Program-made: the position numbers and the translations under genes | Notes under the pieces: model-generated | The model's database searches: none | Told to the model about the DNA's origin: nothing | The model's input: the letters and a program-made list of their open reading frames with translations, nothing else | Part shown: in pieces, positions 1 to 7,694 of the stretch | Position numbering within the stretch: position 1 is the first letter of the stretch | How the letters are laid out: every line of letters begins with the position of its first letter | Origin: Acidimicrobiia bacterium | Lineage (GTDB): Bacteria > Actinomycetota > Acidimicrobiia > Acidimicrobiales > AC-14 | DNA: 64,000 bases | Assembly (NCBI GenBank): GCA_023265025.1 | Contig: JAHFUP010000007.1 | Span: 1-64,000 of the forward strand | Reading direction: 5' to 3'

Positions 1-15
1 GGGCATAGCCCCGTG

Positions 16-51
16 TTGCTGTGGGCATAGCCCAGCCGTACTAAGTACGAT
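16..51 (+). promoter_or_regulatory. putative promoter with palindromic operator upstream of the MMPL exporter
   Basis: TTGCTG (16-21) and TACTAA (39-44) are separated by 17 nt, a plausible -35/-10 pair. The -10 lies inside a perfect 13-nt odd palindrome, CGTACTAAGTACG (37-49). Two copies of the small inverted repeat GGGCATAGCCC start at 1 and 23, exactly 22 bp apart. This layout fits repression by a dimeric regulator, such as the TetR proteins that often control MMPL pumps; that is inference, because the regulator is not in the window. Confidence 0.45.
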
Positions 52-89
52 CCGCGCAGCGGTCACGTTTTCGACGTACGGGGGGCTTC

Positions 90-2387
90 ATGTTCGGTCG
101 TCTCGGTTCTTTCTGCTTCCGCCGCCGGCGCATCGTCGCCGCCGCGTGGTTCATCGCGCTCATCGTGCTGGGATCGATCCAGGGGGCGGTGGGCACCGCC
201 TTCCAGGACGAGTTCAACCTCCCCAACGTGGAGAGCAAGAAGGGCTTCGACATCCTGGAGGAGCACTTCGGCGGCCAGGGCACGGGCGTCACCGGCACGA
301 TCGTGTTCCGGGCCGACCAAGGGGTCCGCGACCCGGCGGTGCGCTCGGCCATGGAGGCCCTCTTCGCCAAGGTCGACGCCCGCGAGGACGTGACCATCGC
401 CAGCCCCTACGTCGAGGGCGGCGACCGCCAGATCGCGCAGTCCGGCAAGATCGCCTACGCCGACCTGGAGATGCCGGCGGACACCCCCTTCGACGAGACG
501 TTCAAGGTGTCCCAGGAGATCGAGGCTGCCATTCCCGATATTCCCGGCCTGGAGGTGGAGGTCGGCGGCGCCGCCTTCGCCGAGTTTGCCGAGCCGAGCT
601 CGGAGGTCCTCGGCCTGGCCTTCGCCATCGTCATCCTGATCCTCGCCTTCGGATCCGTCCTGGCCATGGGACTGCCCGTCGGCGTGGCCCTCGGCGGCAT
701 CAGCATCGGCACCATCCTCATCGGCCTCATCTCCAACGTGCTGACCCTGCCGGACTTCGCCACCGTCCTCGGCGTGATGATCGGCCTTGGCGTCGGCATC
801 GACTACGCGCTGTTCATCGTGACCCGGTACCGGGAGAACCTGCACAAGGGCCACAGCATCCAAGAGTCGGTGTCGATCGCCCTGGACACCGCCGGCCGGG
901 CGGTGACCTTCGCCGGCACGACGGTCGTCATCTCCCTGATGGGCATGCTGACCATGCAGGTCAGCTTCGTCGGCGGCCTGGCGGTCGGCGCGGCCACGGT
1001 CGTGGCCGTGACCGTGGTGGCGTCCCTGACCCTGCTGCCGGCGCTCCTGGGTTTCGCCGGCCAGCGGGTGGACGTCACCCGCTGGCGGGGCCTGATCGCC
1101 GCCGGCCTGGTGGCGGTGGCGCTGATCGGTGTGGGCCTGAAAGTCTCGCCGCTCATGGTCGGCCTGCCCCTCGCCGCCATCGTCCTGGCCGCCAGCTTCG
1201 TCTACGCCCCGCTCCGGCGGGAGGTGCCCAGGTTCGGCCAGAAGCCGATCCGGGAGACCCTCTCGTACAAGTGGAGCCGGTTCATCCAGCACCGCCCGTG
1301 GCAGACCGCCATCGCCGGGGCGGTCGTGCTGATCGTCCTCGCCATCCCCGTGTTGGGCATGCGGCTCGGGTTCTCCGACGAGGGCAACTACGCCAAGGAC
1401 ACCACCACCCGCAAAGCCTACGACCTGCTGGCGGAGGGCTTCGGGCCCGGCTTCAACGGGACGTTCCTCCTCGTCGCCGAGCTGCCGCCCGGCACCGACG
1501 CCGGCAGGCTAGCCGCCATCAGCGACGCCGTGGCCGCCGACACGGGCGTGGCGTTCGTGTCGCCCGCCGTCCCCGACAAGCCCCAGTCGCCCGCCGCCGC
1601 GCTGTGGCGCATGGTCCCGAAGACGGCGCCGCAGGACGCGGCCACCACGGCGACGGTGAACCGGCTGCGCAAGACCGTCCTGCCGCCGCTCGAGGCCAGG
1701 GCCGGGTTCGACGTGGCGGTCACCGGTGGCGTGCCGGTGCAGGTCGACTTCTCCAACTACCTCGCCGCCCGCCTGCCGCTGTTCTTCGCGGTGGTGCTCG
1801 GCCTGTCGTTCCTGCTCCTCATGACCGTGTTTCGGTCGGTGCTGGTGCCCCTGAAGGCCGTGCTGATGAACCTTTTGTCCATCGGCGCGGCCTACGGCGT
1901 GGCCGTCGCCGTCTTCCAGTGGGGCTGGCTGAGCGCCATCACCGGTGTGGAGCCGGCGCCGATCGAGCCTTTCGTGCCCATGATGTTGTTCGCCATCGTG
2001 TTCGGGCTCTCGATGGACTACGAGGTGTTCCTGCTGTCCCGGGTGCGGGAGGAGTGGGTTCGCACCGGCGACAGCCGCACCTCGGTGGCCGACGGCCTGG
2101 CATCGACCGCCCGGGTGATCAGCGCGGCGGCGGCGATCATGGTCTTCCTGTTCGGCAGCTTCCTGCTCGAGTCGGACCGCATCATCAAGCTGTTCGGTCT
2201 CGGACTGGCGGTCGCCGTGCTGCTCGACGCCACCGTCGTCCGCATGCTGCTCGTGCCCGCCACCATGGAGCTGCTCGGCGACAAGAACTGGTGGATACCC
2301 CGCTGGCTGGACAAGGTGCTGCCCAAGGTCAATGTGGAGGGCGCCCCGGAGGGCACCGACGAGCGGGAGCTGGAGTCGGTCTCCTGA
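90..2387 (+). CDS. MMPL-family RND transporter
   Basis: A 765-residue inner-membrane exporter of the MMPL/RND superfamily, which moves lipids or hydrophobic compounds outward using the proton gradient. The architecture is the expected duplication: an N-terminal membrane helix, a large extracytoplasmic domain (about 45-165), a block of helices with a GxxxGIDYALF motif (D238), a second extracytoplasmic domain and a second helix block with SMDYEVF (D643). The two Asp-Tyr pairs are the positions used for proton relay in MmpL proteins. The ATG at 90 follows a G-rich stretch (80-86) that can serve as ribosome binding site. It faces the TolB-like gene with a 13-nt gap. The substrate cannot be deduced. 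Confidence 0.93.
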   Translation: MFGRLGSFCFRRRRIVAAAWFIALIVLGSIQGAVGTAFQDEFNLPNVESKKGFDILEEHFGGQGTGVTGTIVFRADQGVRDPAVRSAMEALFAKVDAREDVTIASPYVEGGDRQIAQSGKIAYADLEMPADTPFDETFKVSQEIEAAIPDIPGLEVEVGGAAFAEFAEPSSEVLGLAFAIVILILAFGSVLAMGLPVGVALGGISIGTILIGLISNVLTLPDFATVLGVMIGLGVGIDYALFIVTRYRENLHKGHSIQESVSIALDTAGRAVTFAGTTVVISLMGMLTMQVSFVGGLAVGAATVVAVTVVASLTLLPALLGFAGQRVDVTRWRGLIAAGLVAVALIGVGLKVSPLMVGLPLAAIVLAASFVYAPLRREVPRFGQKPIRETLSYKWSRFIQHRPWQTAIAGAVVLIVLAIPVLGMRLGFSDEGNYAKDTTTRKAYDLLAEGFGPGFNGTFLLVAELPPGTDAGRLAAISDAVAADTGVAFVSPAVPDKPQSPAAALWRMVPKTAPQDAATTATVNRLRKTVLPPLEARAGFDVAVTGGVPVQVDFSNYLAARLPLFFAVVLGLSFLLLMTVFRSVLVPLKAVLMNLLSIGAAYGVAVAVFQWGWLSAITGVEPAPIEPFVPMMLFAIVFGLSMDYEVFLLSRVREEWVRTGDSRTSVADGLASTARVISAAAAIMVFLFGSFLLESDRIIKLFGLGLAVAVLLDATVVRMLLVPATMELLGDKNWWIPRWLDKVLPKVNVEGAPEGTDERELESVS

Positions 2388-2400
2388 GGTCGGCGCCGGC

Positions 2401-3372
2401 TCACGGCGACAGCACCGGCTGAGGAGGCCGGGCCCACTGCGGCCTGAACTCGAAGTCGGGGTGCGTCGTCAGGGCCGTGTCGCCCGTGCCATCCGGCCTG
2501 ACCACCCGGATGTCGCCCGCGCCGGCGTAGGCGATGCGCCCGTCCGGTGACCAGGTCGGGAACGTGTCGGGCTCCGGCCGCGTGGTGACCCGGCGCGGGA
2601 ACGACACGCCGGCGGACGACGTCGTGAACACGTCCTCGTTCCCGCTGGCGAGCATGGAGAAGGCGATCGTCGAACCGTCCGGCGACCACGCCGGGTTGCG
2701 CTTCGAGAGGGACCCGAACGTGAGCTGGCGCACGCCCGTGCCGTCGGCGTTCATGATGAAGATGTGCCGGCTCCCTTGCGGGGTCTGCCGCACGAACGCG
2801 AGCTGCGTCCCGTCCGCCGACCACGCCGGCTGGGTGTCCTCCGCCTGGACCATGGTGAGGTTCCGCAGGCCGGTGCCGTCGGCGTTGACCACGTAGATCT
2901 CGCTGTTGAAGTCACGGTTCGAGGTGAAGGCGATCTTGTCGCCGGTCGGCGACCACGCCGGCTCGGTGTCGTTCCTGGCCTGGTCGGTCAGCCGGCGGTC
3001 GTTGGCGCCGGTGGCGTCGATGACGTGCAGCTCGAAGTTCTCGATGTGGTTGACCGAATGCCGGTCGGTGGCGTACACGACCCTGGACCGGTCGGGCGAC
3101 CACGACGGGAAGCTGTCGAAGCCGGGCGAGTTGGTGACCCGGGTCTGACCGGAGCCGTCCGCGTTCATCCTGAAGATTTCGGCGCCTCCACCATCGGTCA
3201 CGTTTCGCACATAGGCGATCGGCGGCTCGTTGGCCGTGCAGCCGCACCGGACAGCCGCATCGACGGCGGGGGACGGCGCCACGCCGATGGCAGCAGCGAG
3301 GATGCCGGCTGCCGCGAGCCGGAAGACGCGGCCCCTCCTGCGGTGGCCGATGTCGGGGTCAGGAATCGTCAT
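2401..3372 (-). CDS. secreted TolB-like beta-propeller (PD40 repeats)
   Basis: A 323-residue exported protein. The N-terminus has an Arg-rich segment (RRRGRVFR) and a hydrophobic stretch ending near residue 40, typical of a signal peptide. The rest is consecutive PD40/WD40-like blades with repeated FPSWSPD, PAWSPTGD, PAWSADGT and PTWSPDG motifs, alternating with phrases such as IFRMNADGSG, IYVVNADGTG and IFIMNADGTG. This matches the C-terminal propeller of TolB and DPP-IV-type proteins, but the TolB N-terminal domain is absent, so a Tol-Pal role is unlikely. No catalytic residues are visible. It probably acts outside the membrane as a binding scaffold. ATG at 3372 is the only reasonable start. 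Confidence 0.85.
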   Translation of the reverse strand: MTIPDPDIGHRRRGRVFRLAAAGILAAAIGVAPSPAVDAAVRCGCTANEPPIAYVRNVTDGGGAEIFRMNADGSGQTRVTNSPGFDSFPSWSPDRSRVVYATDRHSVNHIENFELHVIDATGANDRRLTDQARNDTEPAWSPTGDKIAFTSNRDFNSEIYVVNADGTGLRNLTMVQAEDTQPAWSADGTQLAFVRQTPQGSRHIFIMNADGTGVRQLTFGSLSKRNPAWSPDGSTIAFSMLASGNEDVFTTSSAGVSFPRRVTTRPEPDTFPTWSPDGRIAYAGAGDIRVVRPDGTGDTALTTHPDFEFRPQWARPPQPVLSP

Positions 3373-3469
3373 GGCTGCGCTCCTCGGTGTTCGTCCGCAC
3401 GGTCAGACCCGCATACGGTGCTACCTGCCGTCCGGTTCAATGGGCACGGACTCAGGGAGGGAGCGAACG

Positions 3470-3682
3470 ATGGGGGAACGGGCAGAGAGGGTCGAGCAGG
3501 CGCGCACCATGACGGGAGTCCACCAGGGCGACTTCATGGGTGTGGCGCCCACCCAGCGCCAGTACCAGCTCCCCGGCATCACGGTCCTGCGGTTCGGCGG
3601 CGCGCAGGTCGTCGAACGCTGGTCCAGTGCCGACTTCCTCGGCCTCCTCACCCAGCTCGGCGCCATCCCCGGCCCGGGTTGA
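3470..3682 (+). CDS. half-length SnoaL-like (ester-cyclase family) protein, probably a truncated gene
   Basis: A 70-residue product. From residue 14 on it matches the C-terminal half of SnoaL-type ester cyclases: TGVHQGDFMGVAPTQRQ, then an LRF segment, then VVERWSSADFLGLLTQLGA. The N-terminal half of the alpha+beta barrel and its catalytic residues are missing and are not found upstream in any frame. A strong ribosome binding site (GGGAGG, 3454-3459) precedes the ATG at 3470, so the fragment may still be translated; an in-frame ATG at 3440 is the alternative. I read it as a decayed gene or a standalone half domain. It ends just before a strong hairpin. Confidence 0.5.
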   Translation: MGERAERVEQARTMTGVHQGDFMGVAPTQRQYQLPGITVLRFGGAQVVERWSSADFLGLLTQLGAIPGPG

Positions 3683-3683
3683 T

Positions 3684-3718
3684 CAGGCGACCGGGCGGGA
3701 TCGCCGCCCGGCCGCCTG
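3684..3718. terminator. bidirectional hairpin terminator
   Basis: Inverted repeat with arms CAGGCGACCGGGCGG and CCGCCCGGCCGCCTG around a 5-nt loop (one mismatch). It sits between the stops of two converging genes (3682 on plus, 3740 on minus). There is no T-run, as is common for actinobacterial hairpin terminators. Confidence 0.7.
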
Positions 3719-3739
3719 GATCTCCCGGGGACACATCGC

Positions 3740-4024
3740 TCAGCCGTTCAAGGGGGCGATGGGGGTGCAGGACACGGTGGACCCGGTGATCGTGCAGAGC
3801 TGCGGCAGCCTGCCCCCGCCACTGGTCGGCGGCCGCGTCACGCAGTACTCGAAGCCGTCCTGGCTCGGGGGGTTGAAAACCGGCGTGCCGTCGGCGGTGT
3901 AACACACGGTCTGGCCGATGGCCAGTGCGTTCGCCGGCGCGGCGACCAGGAGCGGTGCGGCCACCAGGACGGCGGCGACGACGAGCGGGCGGAGCGGGGT
4001 GGCGGCAAGCATCCTTCGGACCAT
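3740..4024 (-). CDS. small secreted protein of unknown function
   Basis: A 94-residue protein not assigned to a family. ATG at 4024 is chosen because AAAGGG lies 6 nt upstream on the minus strand; in-frame starts further up have no ribosome binding site. Residues 1-33 form a classical signal peptide (MVRRM, a long Ala/Val/Leu core, then APANA before the likely cleavage site). The mature part is about 60 residues with four Cys (in QTVCYT, EYCVT, QLCTI, VSCTP), suggesting two disulphide bonds in an exported protein. It converges on the half SnoaL gene across a hairpin. Confidence 0.6.
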   Translation of the reverse strand: MVRRMLAATPLRPLVVAAVLVAAPLLVAAPANALAIGQTVCYTADGTPVFNPPSQDGFEYCVTRPPTSGGGRLPQLCTITGSTVSCTPIAPLNG

Positions 4025-4199
4025 TTCGATCCCTTTCCCTTTGATCTCGGTCGGCGGTTCCGACATCCAGAGCATCCGCGGGATCGCTTGCCAAGCAATT
4101 GCCACGCGCTTGCCCGGAAACCCGCTTCTGGCCGTCAGTTGGGCGCCGGTTGGGCTGGTCTGGGGCGGGCGTTGAGGCCGGTACGCCATCGTCGCCCCA

Positions 4200-4961
4200 A
4201 TGAGCCCGACGGCATGGACGATCGCGACCATCGCGGGGGTGGGCGTCACGACGGCGCTCGCCGTGGTGGCCGCTCGTCTCCTCGCCCGCCGCGGGAAGAT
4301 CGAGGGCGAGAACGAGATTGTCGGGTGGATGTTCAGCGGCCTCGTCGTGGTCGGGGCGGTGTTCCTGGCCTTCGTGGTCTTCTCGGTCTACGAGCGCTAC
4401 TCCGAACTGAGACAGGCGACGACCGAGGAGGCGTCACAGCTGGTCGTCGTGTACCGGGACACGCAGGACTTCTCCGAGCCGGCCAGAACCAACGCCCAGT
4501 ACGCGCTGCACAAGTACGCCGAGGACGTGATGACCAAGGAGTGGAGGTCCCATGGCCTGCTGCTGGCCCACACCTCCGGCGACGCCCTGAACCCTGTCTG
4601 GGCCGCCTACCGGAGCCGGGTCGGTGCCGACCCCAATGGCGCGCCGGAGAGCCGCCTGCACGACCTGGAGCACGTCCGGCACCTGCGTCACCTCGCCGGC
4701 GAGACGAGCCTCCCGGGAGGGTTCTGGCCGCTCCTCATCGGGGGCGCGGGGGTCACGATCATCGCGGCGCTGTTCTTCTCCATGGAACGGGCCGTCGTGC
4801 AGGTCGTCCTCACGACCCTCATGGCCATGATGTTGACGGGCACGCTCCTGCTCATCTCCGCCCTCAACCGGCCGTTCACGGGCCCGATCCCGATCAGCCA
4901 GAGACCCTTCCAGCACGCCGTCCTCAACTTCACCGCCCTGGACATCACGGTGAACCGGTAG
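4200..4961 (+). CDS. DUF4239 (bestrophin-like domain) membrane protein
   Basis: A 253-residue integral membrane protein. There are two helices at the N-terminus (about 5-28 and 42-66), a soluble segment with the motif RYSELRQATTEEASQL (about 70-85) and a helical stretch, then two more helices near the C-terminus (about 180-225). This arrangement and the conserved E(A/S)xLxxxYR segment are typical of DUF4239, whose function is not established; distant bestrophin similarity suggests a channel-like fold. It converges on the next gene with a 3-nt gap. Confidence 0.75.
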   Translation: MSPTAWTIATIAGVGVTTALAVVAARLLARRGKIEGENEIVGWMFSGLVVVGAVFLAFVVFSVYERYSELRQATTEEASQLVVVYRDTQDFSEPARTNAQYALHKYAEDVMTKEWRSHGLLLAHTSGDALNPVWAAYRSRVGADPNGAPESRLHDLEHVRHLRHLAGETSLPGGFWPLLIGGAGVTIIAALFFSMERAVVQVVLTTLMAMMLTGTLLLISALNRPFTGPIPISQRPFQHAVLNFTALDITVNR

Positions 4962-4964
4962 GCC

Positions 4965-6167
4965 TCAATCGCGGCCGGCGGGCATCGATTCGTTGATCCG
5001 GCCCTGGGCCAGCGCGACGACCCCGCGGGTCTCCTTGCGCCTGGCCACGAGCCGGACCTGGACCGGTCCGGACTGGACGTGCATTCTCGGCGCCTGGCCC
5101 GGCCCTCCCCCGGTGCTGACGGTCTGGGTGGACTGGCTTCGGGCGATGGTGTCGGTCACGACCACGACCGCCTCTTTCCGTTGCGGAACGGCGTTCGGTG
5201 ACCCGGCGGCCATCTGCGACCACGCGGCCTGGAGCTGCTCGGCGATGAAGGCGTGGTTGGTCCTCGGGTCGGCGAGGAACACCACCCGTTCGACGGGAAA
5301 CCGATCCACGGCCCGCTGCAGCTCGTAGCTGGTGCCCAGGTTCTCGGGGAGGAAGCCGGAGAGATCGAGGGCGACGAGGTCGACCCGCTCGAGGAGGACC
5401 TCGACCGCAGCCTTCCAGAAGACGCCGTGGCAGAGGAGGGCATGCACGCCGTAGCTGCCGTACTTGTCACGGACCTTGATCGTGGTGGGACCGATCCCCT
5501 TGAGGCGGCGCCGCCCCTTCGCCTGGACGGTGCCTCGGTCGAGGACGGGCAGGAGCTGCTCCCGGGAGGAGATGAACAACCCCGAGGCGTCGTGCGACTT
5601 CTTGACCTGGCGGTACTCGGCCGGCGTGGCCGAGGTCGCGCTCCGGAGGAGATGGACGTAGCCGAACTCCCGCCACGATCCCTGGATGAACGTCCGCATC
5701 CGGGGTTGATTCTCGAACAGCCGCAGATAGGCGATCTGGAGCGGTCGATCGCCGACGACGTTGTGGTCGCGGGTCACCCGACGCAGCCTGGCTCGCGGCT
5801 TCGGCAGCTTGCGGGCCTTCGTCACGGTGACGTCCAGCGGCGGGATCACGTCGGCCGGATGGGCCGCCGGCGTCCACGCGTTGTCGGGGAGGAACGTCGC
5901 CAGCCGTGGGTCGTCTGACCACCGCCGGACGACGCGGGCGATGTGCCACCGCCGACCGTTCGAGACGGCGGCGACGAGGCAGGTCAGCGCGAGGAAGGCG
6001 GCGACCGCGGCGGCGGTGGACGGTATCCCCTTGGGGACGTCGGCGCTGAGCCGCCATTCCTCCGGCCAGGACTCGGATCGGTAGAGGCGCGCCACGACCG
6101 CGAAGGCGGTGAGCAGCACGGCGAGGAAGGCGTAGCTGATCGTCGCCGCGGCGCGTTTGGGCTCCAT
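4965..6167 (-). CDS. conserved-looking membrane-anchored protein of unknown function
   Basis: About 400 residues from ATG 6167 (an in-frame start at 6212 is possible; neither has a convincing ribosome binding site). Two hydrophobic helices near the N-terminus (about residues 8-28 and 48-66) anchor a cytoplasmic region. That region has a basic stretch around VTKARKLPKPRARLRRVTR, then an alternating hydrophobic pattern (VDLVALDLSGFLPENLG followed by VERVVFLADPRTNHAF) that looks like a Rossmann-type alpha/beta domain. The last 80 residues are low in structure and rich in Gln, Ser and Gly. I do not recognise the family. Its 3-prime end nearly touches the DUF4239 gene. Confidence 0.6.
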   Translation of the reverse strand: MEPKRAAATISYAFLAVLLTAFAVVARLYRSESWPEEWRLSADVPKGIPSTAAAVAAFLALTCLVAAVSNGRRWHIARVVRRWSDDPRLATFLPDNAWTPAAHPADVIPPLDVTVTKARKLPKPRARLRRVTRDHNVVGDRPLQIAYLRLFENQPRMRTFIQGSWREFGYVHLLRSATSATPAEYRQVKKSHDASGLFISSREQLLPVLDRGTVQAKGRRRLKGIGPTTIKVRDKYGSYGVHALLCHGVFWKAAVEVLLERVDLVALDLSGFLPENLGTSYELQRAVDRFPVERVVFLADPRTNHAFIAEQLQAAWSQMAAGSPNAVPQRKEAVVVVTDTIARSQSTQTVSTGGGPGQAPRMHVQSGPVQVRLVARRKETRGVVALAQGRINESMPAGRD

Positions 6168-6303
6168 GTGGAGCACCTGCACCTGTCTTCGGCCCGGCCG
6201 GACTCCGCCCATGCCCCCCGCTGACGATCCGAGGTCAGAGAGCCGATGCTAGCGATTGCCGGGCGCTCTGGGGTGTCCTGCGCCCTCTCCGCCGTGCCTG
6301 CGT

Positions 6304-6594
6304 CTAGCTGGCGCGCCGCCGGCGGGCCAGCCACGCCTTGCGCAGCTTGCGGCGCTCCTCCTCGGAGGTGGCACCCCACACGCCGGCCTCCTGGTTGGTG
6401 GCCAGGGCGAACTCCAGGCAGTCGTCACGGGCCTCGCACTGCCGGCAGACGGCCTTGGCCGCCTCGATCTGATCGAGGGCGGAGCCGGTGGTGCCGACAG
6501 GGAAGAACAGGTCCGGATCGGTGTCCCGGCACGATGCACGACGGCGCCAGTCATCGACGTCCCACTCGTACGGGCGGTTCCAGATGAGGGCCAC
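6304..6594 (-). CDS. WhiB-family iron-sulphur transcription factor
   Basis: A 96-residue WhiB-like (Wbl) protein that binds a 4Fe-4S cluster and usually partners with the primary sigma factor. The four ligands are C22, C50, C53 and C59 (C-x27-C-x2-C-x5-C). The G(V/I)WG turn is present as GVWGA (71-75), followed by a Lys/Arg-rich tail (RRKLRKAWLARRRR) that contacts DNA. GTG at 6594 is preferred because AAGGAG ends 5 nt before it; the ATG at 6639 has no ribosome binding site. Overall it resembles WhiB1 of mycobacteria more than WhiB3 or WhiB7, but subtype is inference. A perfect CRP-type palindrome lies 35 nt upstream. Confidence 0.93.
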   Translation of the reverse strand: MALIWNRPYEWDVDDWRRRASCRDTDPDLFFPVGTTGSALDQIEAAKAVCRQCEARDDCLEFALATNQEAGVWGATSEEERRKLRKAWLARRRRAS

Positions 6595-6628
6595 AGCAGC
6601 TCCTTGCGCAGCCTGGGGGGCAGAACAT

Positions 6629-6644
6629 TGTGATTTCATTCACA
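6629..6644. promoter_or_regulatory. CRP/FNR-type operator upstream of whiB
   Basis: TGTGATTTCATTCACA is a perfect TGTGA-N6-TCACA palindrome, extended by one base pair on each side (TTGTGA...TCACAA, 6628-6645). It lies between the likely whiB promoter and the GTG start. In mycobacteria the cAMP receptor protein controls whiB1 through such sites, so the location is meaningful; binding here is inferred. Confidence 0.65.
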
Positions 6645-6693
6645 AAGCGGGGAGCCAAGCAGTGCGGCGTCGTCTGCGGAGGGCCCAGTTGTT

Positions 6694-6723
6694 ACGATAC
6701 TGCCGGGCGGGGGCTGGCGACAA
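6694..6723 (-). promoter_or_regulatory. putative whiB promoter
   Basis: On the minus strand TTGTCG (6723-6718) and TATCGT (6699-6694) are separated by 18 nt. The predicted transcript would begin near 6687 and carry a leader of roughly 90 nt containing the CRP-type palindrome, which would then act as a downstream roadblock unless a second, closer promoter exists. Confidence 0.4.
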
Positions 6724-6761
6724 GGGTTTGTGAAACTTTTCCCAAACTTTCCGCGAGCCGG

Positions 6762-7694
6762 TTACGGGACGATGAGCCGGATGCTGGCTTCCCCATGGGT
6801 CACGGTCAGCTCCATGGCCTTGCCCAGGTAGTCGCCGTCGACTTGGTGGGGGAAGGGCTTGTGGCCACGCACCGTGAGCGAGGTCAGGTCGGTGTGGTAG
6901 TCGACGTTCGGGCTGCGTCGCAGCCGATTTCCTGAGCCCATGGCCGATCCGAACAGCATGAGCAGGGTGCGGACCTTGAGCTTCTTGGTGGTGACCGTTA
7001 CCAGCCCCCGCTCGGGCCCGGTGTCGGGCGTCACGGACAGTGGGCGCCGGCCGAGGTAGGTGTAGGGGTTGGTGTTCAGGCAGATGGTGAAGAACCCGTT
7101 CTCCACGCTGGTGCCGTCGGGGAAGTCGAGGGCGAAGCTGGGCTTGCGGTGGTCGTAGTGCTTGAAGTAGGTCGAGAATGACGAGTACACGAAGATGGCC
7201 TGGCCGATCTTGCGCTTTAGCCCGGACCGGCGCTCGACCTGGGCCACGACCTCGGCGTCATAGCCGATGCCCAGGTGGAACAGGAAGTGGCGACCGTTCG
7301 TGTCGGGGGCCTTGACCGTGCCGAGCCCGAAGGTGCGCATGGTGTCGGTACGGCCGAGGGCGGCCTGGAGCTGCGCCGCGGCGCGGGTGATCTTCGGGGC
7401 CATGCCGATGGTGCGCGCGAACACGTTGGTCGAGCCCCCCGGGAGGGCGGCGAGAGCGGTCGACGTGCCGGCCAGGCCGTTCGCGGCCTCGTTGAGGGTG
7501 CCGTCGCCCCCGAAGACCACCACCGCCTCGAACCCGTCCTCGGCGGCCTGGCGGGCCAGCTCGGTGGCGTCGTCGCGCTTGGTCGTCTCGACCGTGGTCA
7601 GGTCGTGGTCGCCGACCAGGGCGGAGTTGGCCGCCATGCGGCCTTTCCAGTCGACGGAGGAGGCCGAGGGGTTGATCAGGAGCATGACCTTCAT
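6762..7694 (-). CDS. diacylglycerol kinase-family lipid kinase
   Basis: A 310-residue member of the DagK/YegS/sphingosine-kinase-like family that phosphorylates diacylglycerol or related lipids with ATP. The nucleotide-binding signature GGDGTLNE is at 62-69, followed by the PGGSTNVFAR segment that completes the ATP site; the beta-rich C-terminal lipid domain includes GYDAEVVAQVE and the end pattern DGD. The ATG overlaps the stop of the upstream sigma gene (ATGA, 7694-7691), so it is probably translated from the same mRNA. A SigF-type operon carrying a lipid kinase suggests stress-linked membrane phospholipid turnover (inference). Confidence 0.9.
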   Translation of the reverse strand: MKVMLLINPSASSVDWKGRMAANSALVGDHDLTTVETTKRDDATELARQAAEDGFEAVVVFGGDGTLNEAANGLAGTSTALAALPGGSTNVFARTIGMAPKITRAAAQLQAALGRTDTMRTFGLGTVKAPDTNGRHFLFHLGIGYDAEVVAQVERRSGLKRKIGQAIFVYSSFSTYFKHYDHRKPSFALDFPDGTSVENGFFTICLNTNPYTYLGRRPLSVTPDTGPERGLVTVTTKKLKVRTLLMLFGSAMGSGNRLRRSPNVDYHTDLTSLTVRGHKPFPHQVDGDYLGKAMELTVTHGEASIRLIVP

